NCBI GenBank assembly: GCA_964403465.1
Contig: CAYOFY010000046.1
Location: 1-12,809, forward strand
Direction: 5' to 3'
From: JAFGKM01 sp964403465
GTDB lineage: Bacteria > Ratteibacteria > UBA8468 > B48-G9 > JAFGKM01
DNA length: 12,809 nucleotides
Shown here: positions 5,797 to 12,809 of the stretch, piece by piece
How positions within the stretch are numbered: position 1 is the stretch's first letter
Layout of the letters: each line of letters begins with the position of its first letter
Translations under genes and position numbers: made by a program
Notes under the pieces: generated by a model
What the model was told of the DNA's origin: nothing
The model's input: only the letters and a program-made list of their open reading frames with translations
The model's database searches: none

Positions 5797-6840
5797 TCAA
5801 CCGAGGAATTTCCCCAGAACAATCCTGCCGTGCCTGAAGTATCTTCTCAGCCGGAACCCGAAGAGAGGCCTTTCTGCTGCCGCTATAACAACACCCCAGC
5901 TGTTTCTTGTCCCGGCATCCCGTGACATGAAACCGTCAAATATAAGGAGCACCCTGCATTCCCCCTTGATGTATTCCTCCGATACCTTTCCAAGAATATC
6001 CCTGTCAAAACTCTCAAATTTTCTAAGCCACGCGGCAGCTCCGTCTTCTGCCTTCAGGGAAGTGTTAATCCACATGAGGGAACCGTCTGCACCGGCTTTT
6101 ATATCCGAAATCTTTTCAAAACCCAGCAGTTCAGCCAGAGGCAGCACTTTTCCCTCATAAACGAGATAGAACGTTTTCCTGTTCACTCTGCCGGAAAAGG
6201 GCGGTGTTTTCATGTCCCTGCCCGGACCCCATAACCATAGAAGGTTGGCTGAAATCTCCCCGAGGTCTTCCCTGACCCTGTTTATGGGATTTTCGGACAG
6301 GATTTTTACGGAGGAATCTATCAGGGAGTTGATATCCGCCAGTTCATTGTTCCCGTACAGATACTCCGCGAATCTTTTCCCCTTCAGGTCATCCGGAAAT
6401 ACGACCGGCTCCAGTGGAAACTCCTTCCTGAAACCTGCTATGGGTTCTCTGTCCGTTGCATAGAATTCAATTTCCTTGCCGGGAGCGGAAAAAACGTCAA
6501 GAAGTCCTGCAGTCTCCTTATCCGACAGATTGACATCTGTTTCTATCACCCTGCCGTCAACCTGCATCAGAAATCTCGCAAGGAAAAACGTCTGCTTTTC
6601 GTGTGGTATTTTCAGGGCGGAAAACCTTACAAATGCTTCCCCGGGGAAGTTTTTCTCTTCGTCAAAGAGGGAATAGTATGATTTTTCAAGCGTCTTGCCG
6701 AGGTAGATGTAGCCCTTCTCGCCCCTGCGGGCAATAGTGTTAAAGTTGTCTTTCCTTGCATAATCAAAGAGGGACTTGCTGTTGAAATTTTTTCTCAGCA
6801 GTTCACCGTAGCCGTTCAGGGTGATAAGGTAATGTTTCAT
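5797..6840 (-). CDS. Degenerate ApgM-like (cofactor-independent phosphoglycerate mutase) homologue, probable pseudoenzyme
   Basis: The 347 residues follow the ApgM (archaeal-type, alkaline-phosphatase-superfamily) phosphoglycerate mutase layout. SLFDYARKDNFNTIARRGEKG (23-43) corresponds to the conserved segment normally reading TPLEAAKTPNMDALAKKG. EAFVRFSALKI, SDKETAGLLDVF (106-117) and NPINRVREDLG ... ANLLWLWGPG (184-207) match the central domain; LWLWG is a hallmark. The catalytic parts are gone. The N-terminal metal-binding DG is NG (9-10). The GS(D) nucleophile segment is absent near 50-60. The D-E-A-G-H metal motif is KAEDGAAA (263-270). The DH motif is FDG (301-303) and the last His region is TRNSWG. 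The frame is long and intact inside an operon, so it seems maintained, not decaying. It overlaps purB by ATGA. Glycolytic activity is unlikely; a structural or regulatory role is inferred. Confidence 0.62.
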   Translation of the reverse strand: MKHYLITLNGYGELLRKNFNSKSLFDYARKDNFNTIARRGEKGYIYLGKTLEKSYYSLFDEEKNFPGEAFVRFSALKIPHEKQTFFLARFLMQVDGRVIETDVNLSDKETAGLLDVFSAPGKEIEFYATDREPIAGFRKEFPLEPVVFPDDLKGKRFAEYLYGNNELADINSLIDSSVKILSENPINRVREDLGEISANLLWLWGPGRDMKTPPFSGRVNRKTFYLVYEGKVLPLAELLGFEKISDIKAGADGSLMWINTSLKAEDGAAAWLRKFESFDRDILGKVSEEYIKGECRVLLIFDGFMSRDAGTRNSWGVVIAAAERPLFGFRLRRYFRHGRIVLGKFLG

Positions 6841-8126
6841 TTGAGTTCTTCAAAAAGCTTATCAAGGTTCTTCAGCAGGAGCCCCGTATCAAAAATCTTC
6901 TTCATCTCTTCGGAGGTGAAATGCTTTTTTATCTCGGAAGATTCCTTTGCCAGTCCGACAAAATCCTTTCCTGTTTTTATTGCTTCAAACGCCATCTCCT
7001 GCACCATCTTGTATGCCTTTTCCCTCGGCAGTCCTTTCATGGCAAGGGCGTTCAGCAACTTCTGTGAGAAGAAGACCCTGCCTGTAAGGGCAATATTCCT
7101 CTGGATATTGGTGTCAAAGACGTCCAGCCCTTTTAAAATCTTATCCAGCAGTGTCAGCATATAATCCAGCAGCATGATGGATTCCGGGAAGATAACCCGT
7201 TCTGCCGAAGAATGGCTTATGTCTCTTTCATACCACAGACTCACGTTTTCCAGCCCGGCGTTCACGTTCTTTTTCACCACCCTCGCAAGTCCGCATATTC
7301 TCTCGCTCAATACGGGATTTCTTTTGTGCGGCATGGCCGAAGAGCCCTTTTGGCCCCTGCCGAATGGCTCGGCCATCTCGCCCACTTCCGTCTGCTGCAG
7401 GAGTCGTATCTGGAGGGCCACCTTTTCGCATGAAGCCGCTATGACGCCCAGTACGCTCAGGAAATACGAGTGCCTGTCCCTTGAGATAACCTGCGTGGAA
7501 AATCTTTCCCTTTCAAGAGAAAATTTTTCACATACATATTTCTCAACTCTCGGGTCAATGTTTGAGAAGGTGCCCACCGCGCCTGAAAGTTTTCCCACGC
7601 TTATCTCCCTGACTGCCGATTCCATCCTGCGGTAATTCCGCAAAAATTCATGATACCAGCCGGCAAACCTGAATCCGAGGGTTACCGGCTCGGCATGTAT
7701 GCCGTGGGTTCTGCCCATCACAACTGTCTTGCTGAACTTCCGGGCATTTTCCTTCATAGTAGCCATAAGCCCTTTCATATCATCCAGCAGTATATTACCG
7801 GATTCCCTGAGCAGCAGGGCGAGAGAGGTATCAAGTATGTCCGAAGATGTCAGCCCGTAATGGATATAACGTCCGGATTCCCCGGCGGTTCCGCTGACCT
7901 GTTCAACAAAAGCGATAACGTCATGGTTGGTCACCTTCTCTATCTCCTGGATTTTCGCAACGTCAATCTTTGCTTTTCTTCTTATCTTCTCCACGGCCTC
8001 CGAGGGAACCCCTCCTATCTTGCTCCAGCCCTCAAGGGCCGCTATCTCTATCTCCAGCCATTTCCTGAACTTGTTCTCCTCGCTCCATATCGCAGACATC
8101 TCCGGTCTCGTATATCTCGGTATCAT
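6837..8126 (-). CDS. purB: Adenylosuccinate lyase
   Basis: PurB removes fumarate from SAICAR and from adenylosuccinate, serving two steps of purine synthesis in the cytoplasm as a homotetramer. The 429-residue length fits the short bacterial type. Visible active-site parts are NHDV (67-70), the TSSDILDTS loop (93-101), GRTHGIHAEP (138-147, with general-acid His141) and the fumarase/aspartase signature GSSAMPHKRNP (261-271) carrying the catalytic serine. The start at 8126 follows a GGGGGGGA ribosome binding site in the 12 bases after the upstream glycosidase-like gene. The 3' end overlaps the ApgM-like gene by ATGA. No other pur genes are adjacent. Confidence 0.97.
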   Translation of the reverse strand: MIPRYTRPEMSAIWSEENKFRKWLEIEIAALEGWSKIGGVPSEAVEKIRRKAKIDVAKIQEIEKVTNHDVIAFVEQVSGTAGESGRYIHYGLTSSDILDTSLALLLRESGNILLDDMKGLMATMKENARKFSKTVVMGRTHGIHAEPVTLGFRFAGWYHEFLRNYRRMESAVREISVGKLSGAVGTFSNIDPRVEKYVCEKFSLERERFSTQVISRDRHSYFLSVLGVIAASCEKVALQIRLLQQTEVGEMAEPFGRGQKGSSAMPHKRNPVLSERICGLARVVKKNVNAGLENVSLWYERDISHSSAERVIFPESIMLLDYMLTLLDKILKGLDVFDTNIQRNIALTGRVFFSQKLLNALAMKGLPREKAYKMVQEMAFEAIKTGKDFVGLAKESSEIKKHFTSEEMKKIFDTGLLLKNLDKLFEELK

Positions 8127-8138
8127 ATTCCCCCCCGA

Positions 8139-10283
8139 TTATCCTGCTTGATATTCAACGGTAATTGCCTCGTATTCGTCAAGTTTCGGTAAGGTCAATA
8201 TACTTCCCAACCTTTCCGGTTTCCTCCCGCCCTTTTCAAACTTTACCTTCTGTCCTGAAAGAGTCCATATCCTTTTTATCTTTCTGCTGTCCGATTGAAT
8301 TGAAATCTTTATATCCGAGAGAGGCACACAGAACTGGACAGGCCAGCCGCGTCCAAGCTGTTCCGTTTTTGCCGTATAGTAACCGGGAAAACCAATGCTG
8401 TACAACTGGTTGGTAGTATAATTCAAGAGAAGTATGGTAACGGTATCGCCTTTCTCAAAAATTGCTGTGTGAACGGTTTTCGGACATCCAATCTCTACGA
8501 TTGGCTTTGCCCCGGCACTCCAGATTACCGCCCTGCTCAGAATATCGTAGAGTTCCGGCCAGCCGTATTCCCAGAATATGCGGTCAAGCGGAGCCAGCAC
8601 TGAAACTGCCCTGCCCTTCCCTTTCCTAATTACCACAACAGGGTCCCCGGATATTCCTTCGGACGGATATGAGATAAAAAAGTTGCCGGATTTAACCAGT
8701 TTTTCATCATAGCCGGCAAGTCCTAAAATTACTTCGGTGCCGGGAAGCAGTTCCACACCTGCATAATCAATGTTTCCATTGAACGAATATGTTCTGCCTG
8801 ACAGGCCTTCAGTGATAAAATGTCTTTTTGTTACCCTGTAATAATGGGTAATTGCACGTTCTATGCCGTATTTCTTTTTGTTGTTCCGCATCTCAATGAA
8901 TCTTATACCTGCTGTTTTTCCCAGACTGAAATCTCCTCTCTCCCTGCCGTTTTCATCTTCAAGCGAAGTTCTGCAGGTCATCACCACCCCCCCACCTGAC
9001 CTGACATATTCTTCAACGGCATTTGAAACTTCATCGTTCATGAATCTGACGTTTGGCAGAATAACCGTGCGGTAATCTTTCAGCCCCCCTTTCAAAATAT
9101 CTTTCTCTGAAATGACGTCAAATGGAATACCGGCTGACAGGAGCAATTGATAAAACCCCTCAAAATATTGCCTGTGTTCACGAGGCTTATAAGGCAGGGT
9201 GTTGAGTTTTGTGTCCAGAGAATGAACCAATGCGGCGTACTTTATTTTTTTTGCATCCTTAAGGACAGGCCTCAATTTCTCTATGTCGCCGAAGACTTTC
9301 CCGGCCGTCCTGACTGTCCTGATATCGCATCCGGTTACATTCTGATTTATGAAGGCCGGCAGAGCCTGGTTCATCAGTGCCTGAAATGCCCAGAGTTTTA
9401 TGCCGGCTTCCGGCAAACCGACACAGTCCGAGTCCGGATTCTTGGCTATCCATTTGGGCGAAATGACCAGTCTTCCGGTCTCGCTTTTTACCAGTTGTGT
9501 CTCCATTCCTACATAGTACGGCTGTTCTTTTATTATTTCATAGTAGCATTCCAGCATGTAACTGTCGGCAAATTCACAGGTCCTGTGGATCGCCTCTCTT
9601 GAATCAACCATGCCTATGATAGACCCGTGACAGTCCAGAAAGAAAAATACTTCAGGATCGGTTTTGTCTATCACCTTCCGGACTTCCCTCGCATAAGAGA
9701 CCAGGCTTTCTTCACGAAGTTTTGCCCTGGATTGGTCCAGGAGTTCCGCAGGCATCTCCTTCCCGAAGGTATTACGGTATTTTTCCCGGCAGTACCTGCA
9801 GAAGCAAAATGGCTCGGGGAAATAGAGTCCGTCCTGATAAATCCCCTGGACACCATAATTTCTGATAACCTCTTCAAACTGGTTAAGGAGTATTTCCCGG
9901 TGCGGGCTGTTGATGCAGAGCGCCCCCATTCTGCCCTGCTGCTGGTTCCTGTATTCTTCAATGCTGAGAAGTTGCCAATCAGGATGCTCTCTTCCCAGGT
10001 AGGTTTGAACATGCATTCCCATCCAGCAGGCTGTAAAATTCAGTTTTGCCTTGTGAGACTCGCTTACAAGTTCCGCCAGCAGATCCCTGCCTTTGAGCCG
10101 CTCAACCTGGGGAACAAAGCCGGAAGGGTAAATCATCAGCCCGTCAAAATCCACAAAGAAAAACATGTGGTGACATTTGCATTTCTTTGCAAGCGCGATT
10201 TCCTGTCTGGCATAGTCCGCCGGAATATCCCCGGTTGCGGGAATCTGATTCATATATACAGCGCCGTAACTGAAGTTTCTCAT
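8139..10283 (-). CDS. GHL6-type glycoside-hydrolase-like protein with beta-galactosidase trimerisation-like domain
   Basis: This 714-residue protein has no signal peptide or membrane segment, so it should be cytoplasmic. Residues about 1-335 resemble the hypothetical glycosyl hydrolase 6 TIM barrel: FFFVDFDGL (41-49), GVQGIYQDGLYF (144-155) with Asp151 as a candidate catalytic residue, a cysteine cluster at 160, 162 and 165 (FCFCRYC), FFFLDCHGS (213-221) and SYMLECYYE (241-249) with Glu245 as a second candidate acid. Residues about 345-465 look like the amidotransferase-fold trimerisation domain of GH42-type beta-galactosidases (GIPFDVISEKDI, VEEYVRSGGGVVMTCRTS). The C-terminal 200 residues look beta-rich. 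Substrate cannot be predicted. The start overlaps the miaA stop by ATGA and has AGAGGA upstream. A carbohydrate enzyme between miaA and purB is unexpected, with no transporter or sugar regulator near. Confidence 0.72.
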   Translation of the reverse strand: MRNFSYGAVYMNQIPATGDIPADYARQEIALAKKCKCHHMFFFVDFDGLMIYPSGFVPQVERLKGRDLLAELVSESHKAKLNFTACWMGMHVQTYLGREHPDWQLLSIEEYRNQQQGRMGALCINSPHREILLNQFEEVIRNYGVQGIYQDGLYFPEPFCFCRYCREKYRNTFGKEMPAELLDQSRAKLREESLVSYAREVRKVIDKTDPEVFFFLDCHGSIIGMVDSREAIHRTCEFADSYMLECYYEIIKEQPYYVGMETQLVKSETGRLVISPKWIAKNPDSDCVGLPEAGIKLWAFQALMNQALPAFINQNVTGCDIRTVRTAGKVFGDIEKLRPVLKDAKKIKYAALVHSLDTKLNTLPYKPREHRQYFEGFYQLLLSAGIPFDVISEKDILKGGLKDYRTVILPNVRFMNDEVSNAVEEYVRSGGGVVMTCRTSLEDENGRERGDFSLGKTAGIRFIEMRNNKKKYGIERAITHYYRVTKRHFITEGLSGRTYSFNGNIDYAGVELLPGTEVILGLAGYDEKLVKSGNFFISYPSEGISGDPVVVIRKGKGRAVSVLAPLDRIFWEYGWPELYDILSRAVIWSAGAKPIVEIGCPKTVHTAIFEKGDTVTILLLNYTTNQLYSIGFPGYYTAKTEQLGRGWPVQFCVPLSDIKISIQSDSRKIKRIWTLSGQKVKFEKGGRKPERLGSILTLPKLDEYEAITVEYQAG

Positions 10284-11227
10284 TCGTTCCTCTCAGAACC
10301 CCCTGCTATTTCTTCCACGGCATTGCCGCCATCCCCTTCAAGTTCAATCCATACGCCGTTCTCACGCCTGAACCAGGTCAATTGCCTCCTGGCAAAGTTT
10401 CTTGTCTTCCGCTTTATGCGGTCTTTCAGTTCGCCGACGCCGAGACTGCCATTAAGATGCTCCATAATCTCCGCGTATCCTATCGGCGCCTTCTCCTTCA
10501 AGTATCCGGCATAACCACCTTCCTTAAGCCGCTTCACTTCCTCTATCCAGCCGTCCTCAAACATCCTGTCAACTCTCTGATCTATTCTATTATACATCTC
10601 TTCCCTGTTTCTTGTCAGTATGAAATACCTCGTGTCCGTTTCCCTGCCAAATGCACCTTCCGTTTCCTGTTTCTGCCATGAACTCATGGGCTTGCCCGTG
10701 AGGTGATAGACCTCAAGCGCCCTCCGGATTCTCTTCCTGTCGTTCTTATGAATCGTTTCAAGCATTGCGGGGTCGGCCTTTTCAAGCTCCATGTACAATG
10801 CTTCCGTCGTTTTCCTCTCAAGAATTTCCCTGAGTTTCTTCTGCTTTTCCCTGTCAGCATCTGGTATGGTGAAAATCCCCCTCATCAAAATCCTCAGGTA
10901 TAACCCGCTGCCGCCAACTATCAACGGCACCTTTTCCCTCTTGAGTATATCATCCACCTTCCCGGAAACCATCTCCACGTATTCATATACATCAAAGCTG
11001 TCCCTCAGGGATAGAAAATCCATCAGATGATGCGGAATTTTTTCTCTCATCCAGGGGGGAACCTTGCCCGTACCTATGTTGATTTCCCTGTAAAACTGCA
11101 TACTGTCGGCGGATATGATCTCGCCGCCGATCTCCTCAGCCACCCTGAAAGCGACGGAGGACTTTCCCACTCCGGTAGGTCCGCCGATAACAATTACCCT
11201 TTTTCTTGCTGTTTCTCCCTGCCGCAT
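10280..11227 (-). CDS. miaA: tRNA dimethylallyltransferase
   Basis: MiaA transfers a dimethylallyl group from DMAPP to N6 of A37 in tRNAs that read codons beginning with U. From the ATG at 11227 the protein is 315 residues, the usual length. It shows the P-loop GPTGVGKSS (16-24), ISADSMQFYREINIGTGK (38-55, DSxQ tRNA-binding motif), PLIVGGSGLYLR (101-112), ND plus RIRRALEVYHLTGKP (162-180) and RNFARRQLTWFR (276-287). An upstream extension to 11458 is open but runs antisense through the UDPGP gene and has no family similarity, so I reject it. An ATG at 11245 adds six residues and is possible. No Shine-Dalgarno is visible before 11227. This is the first gene of the six-gene minus operon. No miaB or hfq accompanies it. 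Confidence 0.96.
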   Translation of the reverse strand: MRQGETARKRVIVIGGPTGVGKSSVAFRVAEEIGGEIISADSMQFYREINIGTGKVPPWMREKIPHHLMDFLSLRDSFDVYEYVEMVSGKVDDILKREKVPLIVGGSGLYLRILMRGIFTIPDADREKQKKLREILERKTTEALYMELEKADPAMLETIHKNDRKRIRRALEVYHLTGKPMSSWQKQETEGAFGRETDTRYFILTRNREEMYNRIDQRVDRMFEDGWIEEVKRLKEGGYAGYLKEKAPIGYAEIMEHLNGSLGVGELKDRIKRKTRNFARRQLTWFRRENGVWIELEGDGGNAVEEIAGGSERNE

Positions 11228-11235
11228 AATATAAT
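11206..11235 (+). promoter_or_regulatory. Candidate promoter for the UDPGP-type uridylyltransferase gene
   Basis: A perfect TATAAT lies at 11230-11235, with a weak TTGCTG -35 at 11206-11211 (18-base spacer). It would give a leader of about 43 bases carrying GGAGG. The box lies in the 57-base divergent region just upstream of miaA, so opposing transcription may interfere. No equally good box is seen for miaA. Confidence 0.38.
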
Positions 11236-11284
11236 AAAATACCATATCGGGTACAAGATTGAAATATTCCGGAGGCAGGGCAAC

Positions 11285-12652
11285 ATGAAAAGGGAAGAAC
11301 TGATTTCTCTGATGGAAAGGTATGAACAGGTTCATATAAAGAAACACCTGCTGATGCTTTCCGATGATGACCAAAAGAGTTTTTTGAAAAGTGCATCGGG
11401 CATGAATTTTGAACTTGTCTTCAGACTCTTTGAAAAATATTCCGGGAAAACAGGGCATATACCGGCCAGATGGGGTGAGGTAAGACCGCCCGAGGTTGTT
11501 GACGCAGGTCTGTCCCGCAAAGAAAAAGCGCGTATCCTGCCTGCAGGGGAAGAGAGCATCAGCAAGGGACAGACAGCAGTGATGATTGTTGCCGGAGGTC
11601 AGGGTTCAAGACTGGGATATCCGCATCCAAAAGGCATGTATCCCATCTCGCCGCTCAGGGGCAAGTCGCTCTTCCAGCTCTTCGGCGAAAAAATCCGGGC
11701 GCTCTCCTTAAGATATGGAGCACGGATACCTGTCCTGATAATGACAAATCCCGAAATAAACGATGAGATAGAACGGTTTTTCGCTGAGAACGGCTTCTTC
11801 GGGCTTGACAGGGAAAAGGTTTTTTTCTTCTGCCAGGAGATGCTCCCGTCTTTGACCCCGGATAGAAAACTTGTGCTTAAAGACCGGACGTCTCTTCTTG
11901 CAAACCCTGATGGCCACGGAGGCTCTCTCCGGTCATTCTGGCAGTCCGGTCTTCTGACACAAATGGAGAGTCTGGGAATCACAAGAATTTTCTACTGCCA
12001 CATAGACAATCCGCTTGTGAAGGTTGACGACCCGCTCTTCCTCGGCTGGCACATAAGAGAGAACGCCGACTTCTCCCTCAAGGTGGTGAGAAAAAGGACG
12101 CCCGACGAAAGGGTCGGAAATTTTGTCATCGCTGACGGCAAACCCCGGATCATTGAATACATGGAACTGCCGGATGATGCGAGAGATATGAAGGACAGCG
12201 GTGGAATTCCAGTTTTCTGGGCAGGCAGCATAGGCATACATTTAATCAACATCTCATTTATAAAAGACCTGAATAAGAATTTCTACGCCCTTCCCTACCA
12301 CAGGCAGGTGAAGAAGATTCGCCAGGGGAAAGGGATGGAGAAGGAAATCTGGAAATTTGAGACCTTTATCTTTGATGCGCTTCCGCTGGCCGGAAAGGTC
12401 TGCTGCGTGGAAACGCCGAGAGACGAGGAGTTTGCCCCGCTGAAAAATAAGGAAGGGGACGATTCCCCGGAAGAAGTGAAAAATCTGATGTTGAATTTTT
12501 TCAGGAAACAACTGGCGGAAGCAGGCATTGAAGTTCCACCCGGCGTAAAAGTGGAGATAAGTCCTCTCGCCGAACAGGACAATAAAGATACTCTTGCAAA
12601 AAAAGTGAAAGAATCTCTCTCTTCAGGCAGGAAAGATATCTACGTTGAATAA
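11285..12652 (+). CDS. UDPGP-type (UAP1-like) sugar-1-phosphate uridylyltransferase
   Basis: This 455-residue protein belongs to the eukaryote-like UDPGP family, which makes UDP-sugars from UTP and a hexose-1-phosphate; the best resemblance is to UDP-N-acetylhexosamine pyrophosphorylase. Motifs: GGQGSRLGYPHPKG (104-117, the nucleotide-binding loop with conserved Lys116), NPDGHGG (207-213, uridine contact), YCHIDNPLVKVDDP (237-250), IIEYMELP (289-296), WAGSIGIHLIN (312-322), KFETFIFDALP (357-367) and RDEEFAPLKNKEG (379-391). These correspond well to UAP1 segments. The start at 11285 has GGAGG at 11271-11275; an in-frame ATG at 11027 is rejected because the extension crosses miaA. Cytoplasmic, feeding cell-wall or surface polysaccharide synthesis. 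Substrate choice (GlcNAc-1-P, GalNAc-1-P or Glc-1-P) is not readable. It is divergent from miaA and stands alone. Confidence 0.9.
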   Translation: MKREELISLMERYEQVHIKKHLLMLSDDDQKSFLKSASGMNFELVFRLFEKYSGKTGHIPARWGEVRPPEVVDAGLSRKEKARILPAGEESISKGQTAVMIVAGGQGSRLGYPHPKGMYPISPLRGKSLFQLFGEKIRALSLRYGARIPVLIMTNPEINDEIERFFAENGFFGLDREKVFFFCQEMLPSLTPDRKLVLKDRTSLLANPDGHGGSLRSFWQSGLLTQMESLGITRIFYCHIDNPLVKVDDPLFLGWHIRENADFSLKVVRKRTPDERVGNFVIADGKPRIIEYMELPDDARDMKDSGGIPVFWAGSIGIHLINISFIKDLNKNFYALPYHRQVKKIRQGKGMEKEIWKFETFIFDALPLAGKVCCVETPRDEEFAPLKNKEGDDSPEEVKNLMLNFFRKQLAEAGIEVPPGVKVEISPLAEQDNKDTLAKKVKESLSSGRKDIYVE

Positions 12653-12724
12653 CATTTCTTCCGGCAGTCGCAGATTCCTCCCGCACCTCCGTCTCTCCCG
12701 CTTTTTGTCATTGCAAGCTGCTTG

Positions 12725-12744
12725 CCCCGTTCTACGGGGTTTCT
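12725..12744 (+). terminator. Possible weak terminator after the uridylyltransferase gene
   Basis: CCCCGT (12725-12730) and ACGGGG (12734-12739) form a perfect 6-bp stem with a 3-base loop, followed by TTTCT. The stem is GC-rich but the T-run is short, and it sits beside the palindromic repeat, so it may be part of that element instead. Confidence 0.35.
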
Positions 12745-12745
12745 G

Positions 12746-12802
12746 CCGTGGCAATTGATGTTTTCTATCATCCCGATTCTTTCTATCGGGACCCAACCAC
12801 GG
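12746..12802. repeat. Palindromic dispersed repeat, copy 2 (REP/MITE-like)
   Basis: CCGTGG (12746-12751), 20 bases, then the hairpin TCCCGAT (12771-12777) / ATCGGGA (12785-12791) with a 7-base loop, then AACCACGG (12795-12802). The outer CCGTGG and CCACGG are inverted repeats enclosing the hairpin. This matches copy 1 at 284-349 in order and spacing, except for the last spacer (4 versus 13 bases). TTGTCAT occurs at 12705-12711 and again at 12803-12809, so the element may be larger and continue past the window. Confidence 0.55.
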
Positions 12803-12809
12803 TTGTCAT

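Noticed and set aside
5796..5822. TTG start for folK at 5822
   Set aside because: It overlaps the upstream gene by 26 bases and adds nine residues not typical of HPPK; the ATG at 5795 directly follows the upstream stop and gives a standard N-terminus.
9627..10514. 295-codon plus-strand open frame opposite the GHL6-like gene and miaA
   Set aside because: It is antisense to two convincing genes and crosses their junction; no motif or ribosome binding site supports it.
10685..10701. Palindrome-like CATGGGCTTGCCCGTG resembling the repeat near 345-360
   Set aside because: It encodes the conserved LTGKPM segment of MiaA, so the resemblance is best explained by coding constraint.
11027..11284. N-terminal extension of the UDPGP gene from an ATG at 11027
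   Set aside because: It lies antisense to the conserved P-loop region of miaA and precedes a good GGAGG plus ATG at 11285; the extra 86 residues look like no UDPGP N-terminus.
11228..11458. N-terminal extension of miaA up to 11458
   Set aside because: The 77 extra residues are antisense to the start of the UDPGP gene; MiaA normally begins shortly before the P-loop, as it does from 11227.
1..12809. tRNA, rRNA, CRISPR array, transposase or defence genes
   Set aside because: No cloverleaf, conserved rRNA stretch, regular spaced repeats or mobile-element proteins were seen on either strand.

Overview
This window looks like a stretch of a bacterial metagenome-assembled scaffold. It contains a run of exactly 100 Ns (3080-3179). 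No rRNA or tRNA is visible, so lineage can only be inferred. Three things point towards Planctomycetota or a neighbouring candidate lineage such as Omnitrophota: a eukaryote-like UDPGP-type sugar-1-phosphate uridylyltransferase, a GHL6-type glycoside-hydrolase-like protein, and a lipoprotein whose N-terminal pattern and 'hydrophilic Asp-rich' C-terminus I associate with planctomycete genomes. This is a weak inference from family distribution.

Layout. 1-251 (minus) is the N-terminal part of hisI, cut by the window edge. 252-405 holds a palindromic dispersed repeat. 406-687 (plus) is a short alkyltransferase-type MGMT protein. 804-1304 (plus) is a flavin-reductase-family protein with a recognisable promoter and a strong ribosome binding site. 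1400-4417 (plus) is a co-directional trio of poorly known envelope-associated proteins: a membrane protein carrying a RanBP2-type zinc finger, a lipoprotein interrupted by the assembly gap, and a single-span coiled-coil protein. From 11227 down to 4492 (minus) runs a tight six-gene operon: miaA, a GHL6-like glycosidase, purB, a degenerate ApgM-like phosphoglycerate mutase homologue, folK, panC. Its genes are joined by ATGA overlaps or gaps of 1-12 bases. 11285-12652 (plus), divergent from miaA, is a UAP1/UDPGP-type uridylyltransferase. 12653-12809 carries a second copy of the palindromic repeat.

How the parts fit. The minus operon is mostly housekeeping: tRNA modification, purine synthesis, folate and pantothenate synthesis. 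Two passengers are unusual. One is a cytoplasmic glycosidase-like protein. The other has the ApgM scaffold but appears to have lost every metal ligand and the nucleophile, suggesting a pseudoenzyme. The plus-strand trio may be an envelope module of unknown role. The most secure finding is that the 100-N gap is probably not a real gap: both contig ends carry the same 12 bases, and collapsing them gives one uninterrupted 457-residue lipoprotein.
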